Below are positions 27,199 through 36,018 of a stretch of DNA of 64,000 nucleotides, piece by piece; within the stretch, counting starts at the first letter, position 1; every line of letters begins with the position of its first letter. Under the pieces are notes generated by a model. The model was not told the DNA's origin and made no database searches. It saw nothing but the letters and a program-made list of their open reading frames with translations. Source of the stretch: Anaerosalibacter massiliensis (lineage in GTDB: Bacteria; Bacillota; Clostridia; Tissierellales; Sporanaerobacteraceae). Both the position numbers and the translations under genes were made by a program. The DNA lies in NCBI GenBank assembly GCA_000751555.1, contig CCEZ01000019.1, positions 1 to 64,000 on the forward strand, read 5' to 3'.

Positions 27199-29268
27199 TT
27201 ATTTTGCAACCTTTTTAATATTTACTGGCATATATTTATATGAAGGCTCTTTAGAATAAGTATCGAATATTGATGGAGTTAAAGCATTTGTCTCTATATA
27301 ATGAATTGGTGCAAAAAGATGATATTTTTTAACATTTCTACTTAATTTAGCAATAAATCTACCTTTTTCTCCATTTATAGCTGAAACTATTATCTTGTCA
27401 CTTTCTTTTATTCCTAATTGATTTGCTAATTCTACATTTATAAGCAAGTGAGCTTGTTTTATTGAAGCATCTTCCACAATAGGAATTTCGCTTGTCCTTG
27501 TTTGTGTATGCCATTGTCCTACTGTAGTTCTTCCTGTATTTAACACATAGGGATATTCTTTAGTTATAGGATTAGGTATTTCCATTATATCCTCATATAT
27601 AAATTTAACTTTCCCACTTGGTGTATAGTATTTATTATCCTCAAATAATCTTCTTTCATCTTCAATTAACCTATCTCCTTTTTTGAAAGGCCATTGAACT
27701 CCATTAGAATTAACAATCATATTATAGTCTACACCTGTTATATCTCCAGGCATACCTTTACTGAACTGTTTAATCAATTCAAAAGCATCTCTAGGAGTGT
27801 TCCATTTCTCCAAAGGTTCTTCTATGCCTAAAGCCTTACCAATGCCGAGGAATATTTCATAATCGCTTAATTCTCCTTCCTCTCTTTCAAGAACAGGTGT
27901 CACTGCAGATAAACGACGTTCTGTATTGATTAAAGTTCCTTGTTTCTTAGTACCTGGTACTGAAGGTAAAAATAGGTCACAATGCTGTGCAGTGTCAGTA
28001 TCATCATATAAATCTTGTACTACTAAAAATTCTAAATTATTAATTGCCTTAGCAAATTTCATGTTATCTGAAGATGAATGTCTTGGATTTGTTGCTATTA
28101 CCCAAAGCCCTTTGATTTCTCCACTATTTATTCTATCTATTATTTCACCATAAGATATTGTTGGCTTTGTTGGCAATATAGATTCATCTATATCTAATAT
28201 ATTAGCTACTTCTTTTCTATCTTCTAGGTTATTATAATTTCTACCACCATATAAACATGTAGTATTGCTATATAATCTTGAACCCATAGCATTACATTGT
28301 CCTGTTATTGAGTTTGCACCAGTTCCTTCCCTTCCTATATTTCCTGTCATTACTGCAAGATTTATTATAGATTGAGCTGTTCTTACTGCTTGATAACCTT
28401 GGTTTACACCCATAGTCCACCAGAAAGAAACTTTTTTACCTTTATGTATTATTTCAGCAAGTTCTAACACTCTTTTTTTAGATATACCTGTTTTTTCCTC
28501 TACACCATCTAAAGTATATTTATTTACATGCTCTTTAAACTCTTGAAAATCTTCAGAATACTTTTCTATATATTCTTTATCAATCCAATTTTTTTCTATT
28601 AAAACATTTGCCAAAGTGTAAAACAATCTAATATCAGATTTTGGTTTAATATCTATCCATATATCAGATTTAATCGTTGTTTCTGATTTTCTTGGATCTA
28701 TAGATATAATTTTTGCATCCTTATTTCTAACTGCATATTCCCACAGTACAGGATGGGTTACTATCGGGTTTGCTCCTATGAAAATAATTGTATCGGATAG
28801 TTCCAAATCCTTTAATGCATATGGTGGAGAATCATATCCAAAACTTTGATTATGTGCTACTGCTGCAGTAGCCATACAAAGTCTTGTATTTCCATCTCCA
28901 TTAATACCCATATAAGTTCTTCCTACAAATCCTAAAAGAGCTAATTCTTCAGTAGTTATTTGGGCTGTGCTTAAATATGCTACACTTTCTTTACCATATT
29001 TATTTTGAATTTCTTTCATTCGAGAGCTAAAAGTTTCAAAAGCCTTGTCCCAAGAAACTTCTCTCATTACTCCATCTTCTCCTCTTAAAAGAGGTAACCT
29101 TCTACTTGATTCTTGCCTATTTAGCTGTAATCCTTTAATACAGCAAAATCCCTTATTTACAGTATGATTCTTAGTAGGAATTATCTTTCTAATCTTATTA
29201 TCTTCCACATAAAAATCAAGATTACAACCAATTGAACAATAATTACAAGTTGACTGTTTTACTTCCAT
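27199..29268 (-). CDS. Molybdopterin oxidoreductase, nitrate reductase (NasC/NarA-like) catalytic subunit
   Basis: A 689-aa bis-MGD enzyme. The N-terminal [4Fe-4S] site is CNYCSIGCN plus a Cys in KGFCCIKG. The Mo-ligand position is a Cys in NTRLCMATAAVAHNQSFG, the pattern of cytoplasmic nitrate reductases; formate dehydrogenases carry a different RVC/RVU-H-G sequence there. GANPIVTHP and the C-terminal dinucleotide-binding domain (NTGRTTVGQWHTQTRT) are complete. There is no Tat signal. Nitrate as substrate is inference from the motif and the Fe-S/FAD partners. The start at 29268 follows GGAGGGTGGTTTC. Confidence 0.85.
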   Translation of the reverse strand: MEVKQSTCNYCSIGCNLDFYVEDNKIRKIIPTKNHTVNKGFCCIKGLQLNRQESSRRLPLLRGEDGVMREVSWDKAFETFSSRMKEIQNKYGKESVAYLSTAQITTEELALLGFVGRTYMGINGDGNTRLCMATAAVAHNQSFGYDSPPYALKDLELSDTIIFIGANPIVTHPVLWEYAVRNKDAKIISIDPRKSETTIKSDIWIDIKPKSDIRLFYTLANVLIEKNWIDKEYIEKYSEDFQEFKEHVNKYTLDGVEEKTGISKKRVLELAEIIHKGKKVSFWWTMGVNQGYQAVRTAQSIINLAVMTGNIGREGTGANSITGQCNAMGSRLYSNTTCLYGGRNYNNLEDRKEVANILDIDESILPTKPTISYGEIIDRINSGEIKGLWVIATNPRHSSSDNMKFAKAINNLEFLVVQDLYDDTDTAQHCDLFLPSVPGTKKQGTLINTERRLSAVTPVLEREEGELSDYEIFLGIGKALGIEEPLEKWNTPRDAFELIKQFSKGMPGDITGVDYNMIVNSNGVQWPFKKGDRLIEDERRLFEDNKYYTPSGKVKFIYEDIMEIPNPITKEYPYVLNTGRTTVGQWHTQTRTSEIPIVEDASIKQAHLLINVELANQLGIKESDKIIVSAINGEKGRFIAKLSRNVKKYHLFAPIHYIETNALTPSIFDTYSKEPSYKYMPVNIKKVAK

Positions 29269-29386
29269 GAAACCACCCTCCACTTTAGAATATTAATTTA
29301 GGATGTAAATATTAATAAATATACTATAACCTGTTTTGTTAATAATTTAACCTTTACCTCGTTATAAATATATCAATTTATTGCGT

Positions 29387-29414
29387 ATTGTATTAATATT
29401 ATCATTCTAGTCAA
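29387..29414 (-). promoter_or_regulatory. Promoter of the nitrate reductase operon
   Basis: The minus strand reads TTGACT (29409-29414), 16 bp, TACAAT (29387-29392). It leaves a leader of ~110 nt before the catalytic-subunit gene. The rest of the 380-bp gene-free stretch holds the operator listed next and a terminator; nothing else was recognised. Confidence 0.55.
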
Positions 29415-29422
29415 ACGAATTC

Positions 29423-29438
29423 CGTGATTATTATCACA
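29423..29438. promoter_or_regulatory. Crp/Fnr-family operator
   Basis: TGTGATAATAATCACG (minus strand) is a perfect inverted repeat GTGAT-N4-ATCAC (29424-29437), the geometry of Crp/Fnr-family sites. Its centre is about 50 bp upstream of the predicted start, compatible with activation of the nitrate reductase operon by a redox or nitrogen-oxide responsive Crp/Fnr protein. No such regulator is encoded in the window. Confidence 0.6.
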
Positions 29439-29551
29439 CACTATATAAAACTCCTAGATTGTTTTCATATTTTATACAACAAGCTCTCTCGCTTAAAAGT
29501 CTTTATAAAGCTCCTGTTTCCTAGCTTATGAAGTTTAAAAACCATATAAAA

Positions 29552-29580
29552 AGTAAAAAATCCCATAGCTTCTTATGGGA
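29552..29580 (-). terminator. Terminator of the ECF/SUOX-fold operon
   Basis: The stem TCCCATA/TATGGGA (29561-29567 with 29574-29580) is followed on the minus strand by TTTTTTAC, ~75 bp past the EcfT stop. Confidence 0.8.
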
Positions 29581-29651
29581 TAATAATTTAACTAATTTCT
29601 TATTTAATTGTATTTTCTACTATCAAAATATGTTTTATCTAATAATATTAA

Positions 29652-30386
29652 CTAATAAACTATATAAAAAATTATAGTTGTTACAATACTCATAAATATT
29701 ATTATATAATCTAAGATAGACATTTTTAAAACCATGTAGCTAGTACGGCTATCATATGCTCTAAATCCTCTCATCTCTATAGCAATAGATAACCTTTCTG
29801 CTTTTGATATAGTTCCTAATACTATCGGTGTAAATAGATAGGAATAGACATGAATTCTTTTCTTTATTGGAATTTTATCCAGCTCTATCCCCCTTAATTG
29901 AATTGCAATAAGAGAATCCTTTATTTCCTCAGTTAATATTGGCAAAAACCTAATGCCAATAGCCACCATAAAAGCCATTTCATAAGGTAATCCCCATTGA
30001 ACAAACCCTTGTACTATTTCTCTTGAACTTGAGGTAGTGAGTATTGTAGCTGAGAAAATTATTATCATCATTCTAAAAATAAATTCTAATCCTTTGTATA
30101 AACCCTCTGTTGTCAAAAAAGTAACTTTTCCAATAGTAACTAAAGGGTTACCATCTGAAGAAAAAATACTTTGAGCCAATGTTATAACTATAAGTATATA
30201 TAAAAGACTTTTAAGCTTTTTTATACTTCCCATTAAATCAACATGAAAACAAATTGAAATAAATATAGTAGTTAATAATATTTTAACAAGAGAAATTATA
30301 TCCTTAAAAACTATACCTAAAGTAGAAAGGCATAATACTATAATTAATTTTGTCCTAGGATCAATCCTTATTTCTTCTATCCTCAA
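29652..30386 (-). CDS. ECF transporter T component (EcfT)
   Basis: A 244-aa membrane protein that couples ATP hydrolysis to substrate capture. The N-terminal RIDPRTKLIIVLCLSTLGI is typical, with about five hydrophobic segments, and it carries both coupling motifs with the Arg-Gly pair (QLRGIELD and EMRGFRAYD). It is the last gene of the operon. It overlaps the ATPase gene by 26 bp. As the operon has its own S component, this looks like a dedicated (group I) ECF importer rather than a shared module. Confidence 0.88.
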   Translation of the reverse strand: MRIEEIRIDPRTKLIIVLCLSTLGIVFKDIISLVKILLTTIFISICFHVDLMGSIKKLKSLLYILIVITLAQSIFSSDGNPLVTIGKVTFLTTEGLYKGLEFIFRMMIIIFSATILTTSSSREIVQGFVQWGLPYEMAFMVAIGIRFLPILTEEIKDSLIAIQLRGIELDKIPIKKRIHVYSYLFTPIVLGTISKAERLSIAIEMRGFRAYDSRTSYMVLKMSILDYIIIFMSIVTTIIFYIVY

Positions 30387-31041
30387 CTATTTCACCTCTA
30401 TATATTTCTATAACCCTGTTTGAAATTTGATTTACTAAATTATAATCATGGCTTATAAGAGTTATACCAATACCTTTTTCATTTAACTTTTCCAAAATAT
30501 TTACTAATGTAGTTTTTCTATCCATATCTAATCCTTTAGTAGGCTCATCTAATATTAAATATTCTGGTTCATTAGCAAGAATTGCTGCTATAGCAAGCCT
30601 TTGTTTTTCCCCTTGACTTAGTTTGAGAGGAAAAGCCTCTTTAAGATGGTCCAGCTGGAATAATTCTAATAAATATTCTACTTTTTTATCTATGTATTCC
30701 CTATCAAATCCTTTAATTTTAAGTACAAAACCTATTTCTTCTTCTACGGTACAGGAAAAGAATTGTTTTTCTGGATTTTGGAATAAATAGCCTACTTGCT
30801 TACCAACTTGTCCTAAAGTCATGTATTTAATGTCTTTATTAAACATATAAACTTTGCCAAATGTAGGCTTTAAAATTCCTGTCATTAATTTTCCTAATGT
30901 AGTCTTCCCACTTCCATTAGGTCCTACTATAGCTGTAATATCGTCTTTATATACTTTAGTGCTGATACTATTAATTACTTTTTTATCCTTTATATATTCA
31001 AAGCTTGTATTTCTAAATTCTATATATTCCAATAAATTCAC
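30361..31041 (-). CDS. ECF transporter ATPase (second EcfA)
   Basis: A 226-aa ABC ATPase: Walker A GPNGSGKTT, Q-loop YLFQNPEKQFF, signature LSQGEKQRLAIAA, Walker B YLILDEPTKGLD, His in ISHDYN. It would form a heterodimer with the preceding ATPase and bind EcfT. The start overlaps the upstream stop by 4 bp (GTGA); an internal TTG six bases later is an alternative. The substrate is that of the S component at 33702. Confidence 0.88.
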   Translation of the reverse strand: MNLLEYIEFRNTSFEYIKDKKVINSISTKVYKDDITAIVGPNGSGKTTLGKLMTGILKPTFGKVYMFNKDIKYMTLGQVGKQVGYLFQNPEKQFFSCTVEEEIGFVLKIKGFDREYIDKKVEYLLELFQLDHLKEAFPLKLSQGEKQRLAIAAILANEPEYLILDEPTKGLDMDRKTTLVNILEKLNEKGIGITLISHDYNLVNQISNRVIEIYRGEIVEDRRNKD

Positions 31042-31721
31042 CGACCCTTAAATTCTTGTAACTTGCCATCTTTAAGCTCCATTATCCTATCTGCAAATTT
31101 AATATTATTATAATCATGTTCTACTAGAATCATAGACTTTCCCTCTTCTTTTAAATTCATTAAAACTTGACTTATTCTCTTTTTCCCTTCCTTATCTAAC
31201 TGGGCAAATACTTCATCAAATAATAAAATCTCTGGTTCCATAACAAGAACAGAAGCCATGGCTATAAGTTGCTTCTGTCCACCTGATAAATTATTAGTAT
31301 TTTCATATCTATAATCTTCCATTCCCACAACTTTTAATATCTTTTTTATCCTCCAGCCAATTTCTTCTCTATCTACCATTAAGTTTTCAGGACCAAAGGC
31401 TATTTCATCTTCAACAGTAGGTGAAAAAAGCTGAGTATCTGGGTCTTGAAATACTATTCCTATTTTGGTAGATATCTCTGACAATCTCATACTTGAAATC
31501 TTTTGTCCCCAAATTTTCACTGTTCCTTTTATTTTGCCATTATATATATAAGGTATTATTCCGCAGATAATATTTAAAAATGTACTTTTTCCACTTCCAC
31601 TTAGTCCTACTATAGCTACTACCTCTCCCCTAGATAAATTAAAATTAACTCCATCCAATATATTATACTTACTGCCTTTATATTTAAAATATAAATTTTC
31701 TACTTCAATTAGCTTAGTCAT
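31038..31721 (-). CDS. ECF transporter ATPase (first EcfA)
   Basis: A 227-aa ABC ATPase with Walker A GLSGSGKST, Q-loop IVFQDPDTQLF, signature LSGGQKQLIAMAS and Walker B LLFDEVFAQLD. The catalytic Glu is kept, but the usual DEPT has become DEVF, a change seen in some ECF ATPases; this is a visible asymmetry from its partner. It overlaps both neighbouring genes (8 bp upstream, 4 bp downstream), indicating tight translational coupling. Confidence 0.88.
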   Translation of the reverse strand: MTKLIEVENLYFKYKGSKYNILDGVNFNLSRGEVVAIVGLSGSGKSTFLNIICGIIPYIYNGKIKGTVKIWGQKISSMRLSEISTKIGIVFQDPDTQLFSPTVEDEIAFGPENLMVDREEIGWRIKKILKVVGMEDYRYENTNNLSGGQKQLIAMASVLVMEPEILLFDEVFAQLDKEGKKRISQVLMNLKEEGKSMILVEHDYNNIKFADRIMELKDGKLQEFKGR

Positions 31722-32229
31722 TGATTTCTATCTCCACTACATGCTTGCACCATCTTTGACTAAACTGATCCTTCCTTATTATAATTTGATAAGGCCCACT
31801 TCCTCCATCTTCTTTGTTTCCAAGGGGCTTTCCATCTATTTTATATGCTAAATATATATTATTATTTTCCAAAACTTCATCTATACCTAAAGCTACTGTA
31901 TAACCATCAATAGCCTTAACTGACAACTGGTTCTTGTCTTTAATATCAATACCTGCCTTCTCAAATAAGTTTTTTAATAGCACTCCTGTATATTTATGCT
32001 CTCTAGCTGGCTTGCCACTAGATTTTAAATTAGCAACAAAATCTTTCTCTCCAAACTCCTTTATATCTTTGAATGTTAATTTAACTTCTTTTCCACTACC
32101 TGATATTAGTATTTCAGCATTTTCATGTATTTCTTTTTTATCTTTTATCATATCTTTATTTATGAAAGCAAAAACACCTACTATCAAGGCTAACACAAGT
32201 ATCATAATAATAACAGTTCTCTTATTCAT
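31714..32229 (-). CDS. Membrane-anchored SUOX-fold (Oxidored_molyb-like) domain protein
   Basis: A 171-aa protein with an N-terminal membrane anchor (residues 5-23) and one extracellular module resembling the core of the sulfite-oxidase fold: REHKYTGVLLKNLFEKAGI, SVKAIDGYTVALGIDEVL, IYLAYKIDGKPLG, GGSGPYQIIIRKDQ, WCKHVVEIEI. The part of the fold that carries the Mo-ligating Cys in true enzymes is not present, so redox catalysis is unlikely and ligand binding more plausible. It is embedded in the ECF operon with overlaps on both sides, so it probably works with the importer. Function not established. Confidence 0.75.
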   Translation of the reverse strand: MNKRTVIIMILVLALIVGVFAFINKDMIKDKKEIHENAEILISGSGKEVKLTFKDIKEFGEKDFVANLKSSGKPAREHKYTGVLLKNLFEKAGIDIKDKNQLSVKAIDGYTVALGIDEVLENNNIYLAYKIDGKPLGNKEDGGSGPYQIIIRKDQFSQRWCKHVVEIEIND

Positions 32230-33709
32230 TAGATAAACCCCCTTCTAATATTATATATGGAACTATCATATCTTCATATCTAAACTCTCCATGATCTCCT
32301 CCATCTTTTGTTGAGTGCATGCCATGATCAGCTGTTATGATTATCTTGCCTTCGAATTTTGATGCTAATTCCTTAATATATTCATCTATTCTAGCTATTA
32401 CTTTCATAGTTTCATTAGATAAATCTCCATAATTATGACCTGCATCATCTATGCCATGAAAATGGGCAAAAACTAAATTATAACCTTCATCAATTGAGTT
32501 CAAGGTAGATTGGTACACTTCATCATCTGTAGTCCCATTTTTATTTCTATCTATATTCAAAACAGGGTCAATTTCCGTATCTAATATTCTAATATCTCCT
32601 TCCAACAACACAGACTTTTTATCTAAATCATTGACAAGCTTAAATATTGAATCAACTTTAGGCTTCCTCTGCTTACGAGAATATATGCCATTTTCCACTG
32701 GTGATTTTCCAGTAATCATAGCTGCAAAACCTGCATTAGTTACTGGCTTATATACAGATAAAGCCTTCTTACCTTTCTCAATATTAGATAAAAATGGAAG
32801 ATATCCGTTTTCTAATGCATATTCATACTGATGATATCCAAAACCATCTAAAAACAGAAATAAAACATCTTCTTCCTCTATATAATGGGATACATCATAG
32901 TAAGAGTCTGTTATACTTACTTTTGGTGGATCTATAATTACTCCTTTGATATTTTCTACTTTTTCCTTACCATTCTTTCCTACATAATCTATATGATTTT
33001 TATTTGCCTCAAAATATCCATATTCATCAATATATTTTATTTCTCCTCTATCTCCCATAACTAAAGCTTTCTTTGATTTGTAATCTTCCAATATATCTTT
33101 TACCTTCAATATACGTCTTTGAGTATATACTGTTGTACTATAGGTTTTTCCACCTTTTTCTTTCTTAGATTCACCTTCAAAATAAGGTAAAATTGTACTA
33201 GGTCCAGCGTATAATTCTCCTACTGTTAAATTTTTTATATTTTTCTCACTATCTATTATATTCATACCTATATCTAACCTATCATTATTAGATACAATGA
33301 CTATCTCTTTTAAATGCTTTACATTGCTACTTATAGTGTGATTATAATTTATAGCTTCCCAACCATTATCATCACTAAAAGTTATATAACTTTTCTCTAA
33401 ATTTCTTCCATCTATCTTAGACATTAGACCATCTATACCTACTAATAACACATCATTATTTTCTGTCATAGGTTTAGATAAGAGTATTATATCCTCTAAA
33501 TTCATCGCTTTTATTTTTTTATTATCCTTCTCTATTGCATCCATATGAATATCTTTCGGAAACTCCCACAATGTAACAGCCTCTTCTACATCTCCAACTA
33601 TTTGCAATGGTGGTATATAGCTTGTATCTTTATTAGAGTTAGTTATATAAATACATGCTATAAACAAAACTATAGAGAATAATAATATAGCTATAAGCTT
33701 TTTATTCAC
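32222..33709 (-). CDS. Membrane-anchored alkaline-phosphatase-superfamily protein with SUOX-fold-like N-terminus
   Basis: A 495-aa extracellular enzyme anchored by residues ~5-22. Residues ~35-250 contain one or two SUOX-like modules (MNLEDIILLSKP, VLLVGIDGLMSKI, VKHLKEIVIVS). Residues ~275-490 are a phosphodiesterase/sulfatase-type domain: metal Asp in LFLFLDGFG, nucleophile region PVTNAGFAAMITGKSPVENGI (Thr), and metal ligands in HFHGIDDAGHNYGD, IITADHGMHS and DHGEFR. It could hydrolyse a phosphoester or nucleotide-linked substrate before uptake by the ECF importer; this coupling is inference from the operon. It overlaps both neighbours. Confidence 0.78.
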   Translation of the reverse strand: MNKKLIAILLFSIVLFIACIYITNSNKDTSYIPPLQIVGDVEEAVTLWEFPKDIHMDAIEKDNKKIKAMNLEDIILLSKPMTENNDVLLVGIDGLMSKIDGRNLEKSYITFSDDNGWEAINYNHTISSNVKHLKEIVIVSNNDRLDIGMNIIDSEKNIKNLTVGELYAGPSTILPYFEGESKKEKGGKTYSTTVYTQRRILKVKDILEDYKSKKALVMGDRGEIKYIDEYGYFEANKNHIDYVGKNGKEKVENIKGVIIDPPKVSITDSYYDVSHYIEEEDVLFLFLDGFGYHQYEYALENGYLPFLSNIEKGKKALSVYKPVTNAGFAAMITGKSPVENGIYSRKQRKPKVDSIFKLVNDLDKKSVLLEGDIRILDTEIDPVLNIDRNKNGTTDDEVYQSTLNSIDEGYNLVFAHFHGIDDAGHNYGDLSNETMKVIARIDEYIKELASKFEGKIIITADHGMHSTKDGGDHGEFRYEDMIVPYIILEGGLSNE

Positions 33710-34280
33710 TCTGATCTCTCCCCAACATCATTTTTTCTAAAATACCATCTTTTTTTAGCTTTTTAAGTATTATATATGATATTACTCCTCCTATTCCTCC
33801 TGAAAGGGTAGCAGCTGATAAGGTTAAGATTAAAGGTACTAAAGGTAATCTAAAAAAAACTAGATTGACCAAAAAAGTACCACTTAAATTAGCCAATATT
33901 CCTGAGATAAAAAGGCAACCAAGACTTATGTCCCAGCCGCCAGAAATTAGAAGAAACATATCTACAGCTATTCCTGGTATTATATAAGTTATAAAACTCA
34001 TGATTCCATGAGTTCCATAGATTCCTAAGCTAATAACTATTATTGATTGGACTAAAGCTATCAATGTAGCTACTCCCACTTTACCAATCAATCCTGCACC
34101 TAAAACAATCCACATCATATATAATCCTCCAGCAATAGCACCACCAGGAATATACAGTGGTCCTGTTATTATATGAACAAGAGGAACTATCACAGGCTTA
34201 GTTGCTATACCTAATGTAGCCATAAGAGCAATTATAATAAGTTCAAATACAGAAAATCTATTTACTAATTTCTTAAGCAT
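33702..34280 (-). CDS. ECF transporter S component (YkoE-like)
   Basis: The substrate-binding membrane subunit, 192 aa with about five to six hydrophobic helices (FELIIIALMATLGIATKPVI; GPLYIPGGAIAGGLYMMW; the C-terminal GGIGGVISYIILKKL). The pattern is closest to the YkoE/HMP-thiamine type S components, but the ligand cannot be read from it. Start at 34280: GGAGGACTTTGGT precedes the ATG, and the longer TTG start at 34295 lies inside that site. It follows a SUOX-fold lipoprotein gene directly. Confidence 0.75.
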   Translation of the reverse strand: MLKKLVNRFSVFELIIIALMATLGIATKPVIVPLVHIITGPLYIPGGAIAGGLYMMWIVLGAGLIGKVGVATLIALVQSIIVISLGIYGTHGIMSFITYIIPGIAVDMFLLISGGWDISLGCLFISGILANLSGTFLVNLVFFRLPLVPLILTLSAATLSGGIGGVISYIILKKLKKDGILEKMMLGRDQSE

Positions 34281-34295
34281 ACCAAAGTCCTCCAA

Positions 34296-34805
34296 CTATT
34301 TGCTTACTTTAATCTTTGAAACCTGTCTAACCCACAGCTTTGCTCCTTCTCCATCTACAACAGCTTGTACTGGACCTGATTTTTCATCTAGCTTTTTGCC
34401 ATCAACTTCTACAGCCAAAATTGTTCCATCACTTTCAACTATCTCTTTATCATATACAACAGAAAATCCATCTTCAGCTTCAATTTCAACTGTGCTGTAT
34501 TCACTAGCTTTAGCAAACTCTAAAATTTCTTTTAATGGCATTCCTGACCATTTGTTTTCTTCTTCAGTGCCATCTTTCTTTCTCATTGTAGCTTCTATAT
34601 CTACTGTACCTACTTCGTCCATATCTAAATTTGTTAATTCTACTGTTTTCTCATCTGGAGTTTCAATAGCTATTTTCCATTCAGGCTCTCCATCTAAACT
34701 ATTTCCTTCTTCTGATACTTTCTTAGATGAACAAGCAGTAAACAATAGTATTGAAATTAGAACAAATACCGTTAATAATGATTTTTTTCTATTCACTCTA
34801 AACAT
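34296..34805 (-). CDS. SUOX-fold lipoprotein (single module)
   Basis: A 169-aa lipoprotein: signal peptide with lipobox LFTAC (Cys25), then one SUOX-like module with WSGMPLKEILEFAKA, VEIEAEDGFSVVYDKEIV, ILAVEVDGKKLDEKSGPVQAVV and KLWVRQVSKIKV. The same short layout (GxPLK..., DGY/F..., GxPL...GP..., K.V..I.V) recurs in four other modules of this operon. The protein is exposed outside and lies just before the S component, so a role in capturing the imported compound is plausible. It has no Cys after the lipobox, so it cannot bind molybdenum as the enzymes do. Start at 34805 after AAGGGGG. Confidence 0.75.
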   Translation of the reverse strand: MFRVNRKKSLLTVFVLISILLFTACSSKKVSEEGNSLDGEPEWKIAIETPDEKTVELTNLDMDEVGTVDIEATMRKKDGTEEENKWSGMPLKEILEFAKASEYSTVEIEAEDGFSVVYDKEIVESDGTILAVEVDGKKLDEKSGPVQAVVDGEGAKLWVRQVSKIKVSK

Positions 34806-34822
34806 CAAAATCCCCCTTAAAT

Positions 34823-35932
34823 TTATCTTTTCACTTCTATAAATAATAAATCTTTCACAGAAGTACTTTTCTCAAGACCTGAAAAATAAACTACTACTTT
34901 ATTATCTTCATTCTTATATAAAATGCAATTGTTAGCATCTTCCGAAGATACCTCTACCTTATATCCATCTTTTGCAACAAATATATATGTATTCCCCTTT
35001 GTTAAATCTATATCATCCATTATGTCTTTAAACAAAATTCCTTTAATATTATCTGAATTGGATTCATCAAAATATTCAAATGATTTAGATATTGATAAAA
35101 ATGAAGTGCTTCCAGTACTAAACCACAATATATCTTTTACAGTCATTCCCTTAGGCATATCTGATGACAGAAATATTGGAGAATCTTTACCAGTAGTTTT
35201 AATATAAGCATCTCTAAATACCTTATTTGATTCACTTTTTTCAAGTCCATCAGCTGCTTTAATAAATATTTCATCCTCTATATTATCTGATGCATGACTT
35301 GTTAATAAATCATTTGTTTTAATAGCCTTGTCTACACTTTCATAATACTTATAATCTTCTTGTTTTAAATCTAGTATGGCTGTATCAAATATTATTATTT
35401 TATCTATTTCTTTATTCCCTTGTTTTTTATCATTTTCTACAATTTCTATTTTATTTAGGCCCTTCACCCAGTACATAGCCCTTTCATCTGGAATAATAAT
35501 CCTCAATGGCTGGCTATCTTCAAATAAAGGTTTTCCATCAATTTCATAGGCAAGTATTATATCTCTATTTTCTAACACTTCCTTTGGTATGTCTATTGAA
35601 TATCCATCTGTAGCAATAAATCGTACAATGGAGAGATTCTTTTGAGATTTATTATACTTTCCCAATAATTCCTCCAATAACCCTCCAGAGACATTCATTT
35701 CATTCCTCTCCCCACTAGAAGTTACAGCTACTACATCTTTATTAACTTTTTTTAATTTTTTTATTTCATCTACTTTTACTTCTATATTTTCTTTTTCTAG
35801 TCCCGATATGCATATTTTATTAGAAGTTTCTGAATTTTTATTTCCTGTTTTTACAGCTTTATTACAAGATGTCAATGCTAATATCATCATACTTATTAAA
35901 ATAAATTTATACTTTTTAGAAAATGATTTCAC
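34823..35932 (-). CDS. SUOX-fold lipoprotein (two tandem modules)
   Basis: A 369-aa lipoprotein, first gene of the operon. The lipobox is ALTSC (Cys23). Module 1 (~30-190) reads VSGGLLEELLGK, FIATDGYSIDIPKEVL, LAYEIDGKPL, QPLRIIIPDERAMYWVKGLNKIEIV. Module 2 (~195-369) reads IKGILFKDIMDD, YIFVAKDGYKVEVSSED, VKDLLFIEV. A GTG start at 35932 is chosen because AAGGAGG lies five bases upstream; the longer frame (36004) would run back through the attenuator hairpin. It is preceded by a structured leader RNA. Ligand unknown. Confidence 0.75.
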   Translation of the reverse strand: MKSFSKKYKFILISMMILALTSCNKAVKTGNKNSETSNKICISGLEKENIEVKVDEIKKLKKVNKDVVAVTSSGERNEMNVSGGLLEELLGKYNKSQKNLSIVRFIATDGYSIDIPKEVLENRDIILAYEIDGKPLFEDSQPLRIIIPDERAMYWVKGLNKIEIVENDKKQGNKEIDKIIIFDTAILDLKQEDYKYYESVDKAIKTNDLLTSHASDNIEDEIFIKAADGLEKSESNKVFRDAYIKTTGKDSPIFLSSDMPKGMTVKDILWFSTGSTSFLSISKSFEYFDESNSDNIKGILFKDIMDDIDLTKGNTYIFVAKDGYKVEVSSEDANNCILYKNEDNKVVVYFSGLEKSTSVKDLLFIEVKR

Positions 35933-35966
35933 AATATCCTCCTTTCTTCTCAAATTATAAACAACT

Positions 35967-35998
35967 AAAAACAGCTCCATTGTAAAGGGAGCTGTTTT
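35967..35998 (-). terminator. Attenuator (intrinsic terminator) in the leader of the ECF/SUOX-fold operon
   Basis: The stem AAAACAGCTCC/GGAGCTGTTTT (arms 35968-35978 and 35988-35998) is followed on the minus strand by a U-rich TTTTTAG. It lies after the structured leader and only ~25 bp before the first ribosome site, with a good promoter upstream, so it must be read through to express the operon. Confidence 0.8.
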
Positions 35999-36018
35999 AT
36001 TCAAACAATAACTTTAAT

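Noticed and set aside
28850-28880. Selenocysteine site in the molybdoenzyme
   Set aside because: The Mo-ligand codon is an ordinary Cys codon in RLCMATAA, and no in-frame TGA occurs in the gene.
29284-29386. Structured leader RNA before the nitrate reductase gene
   Set aside because: The ~110-nt leader is AT-rich with no stable multi-stem fold apparent; only the promoter and palindrome upstream are supported.
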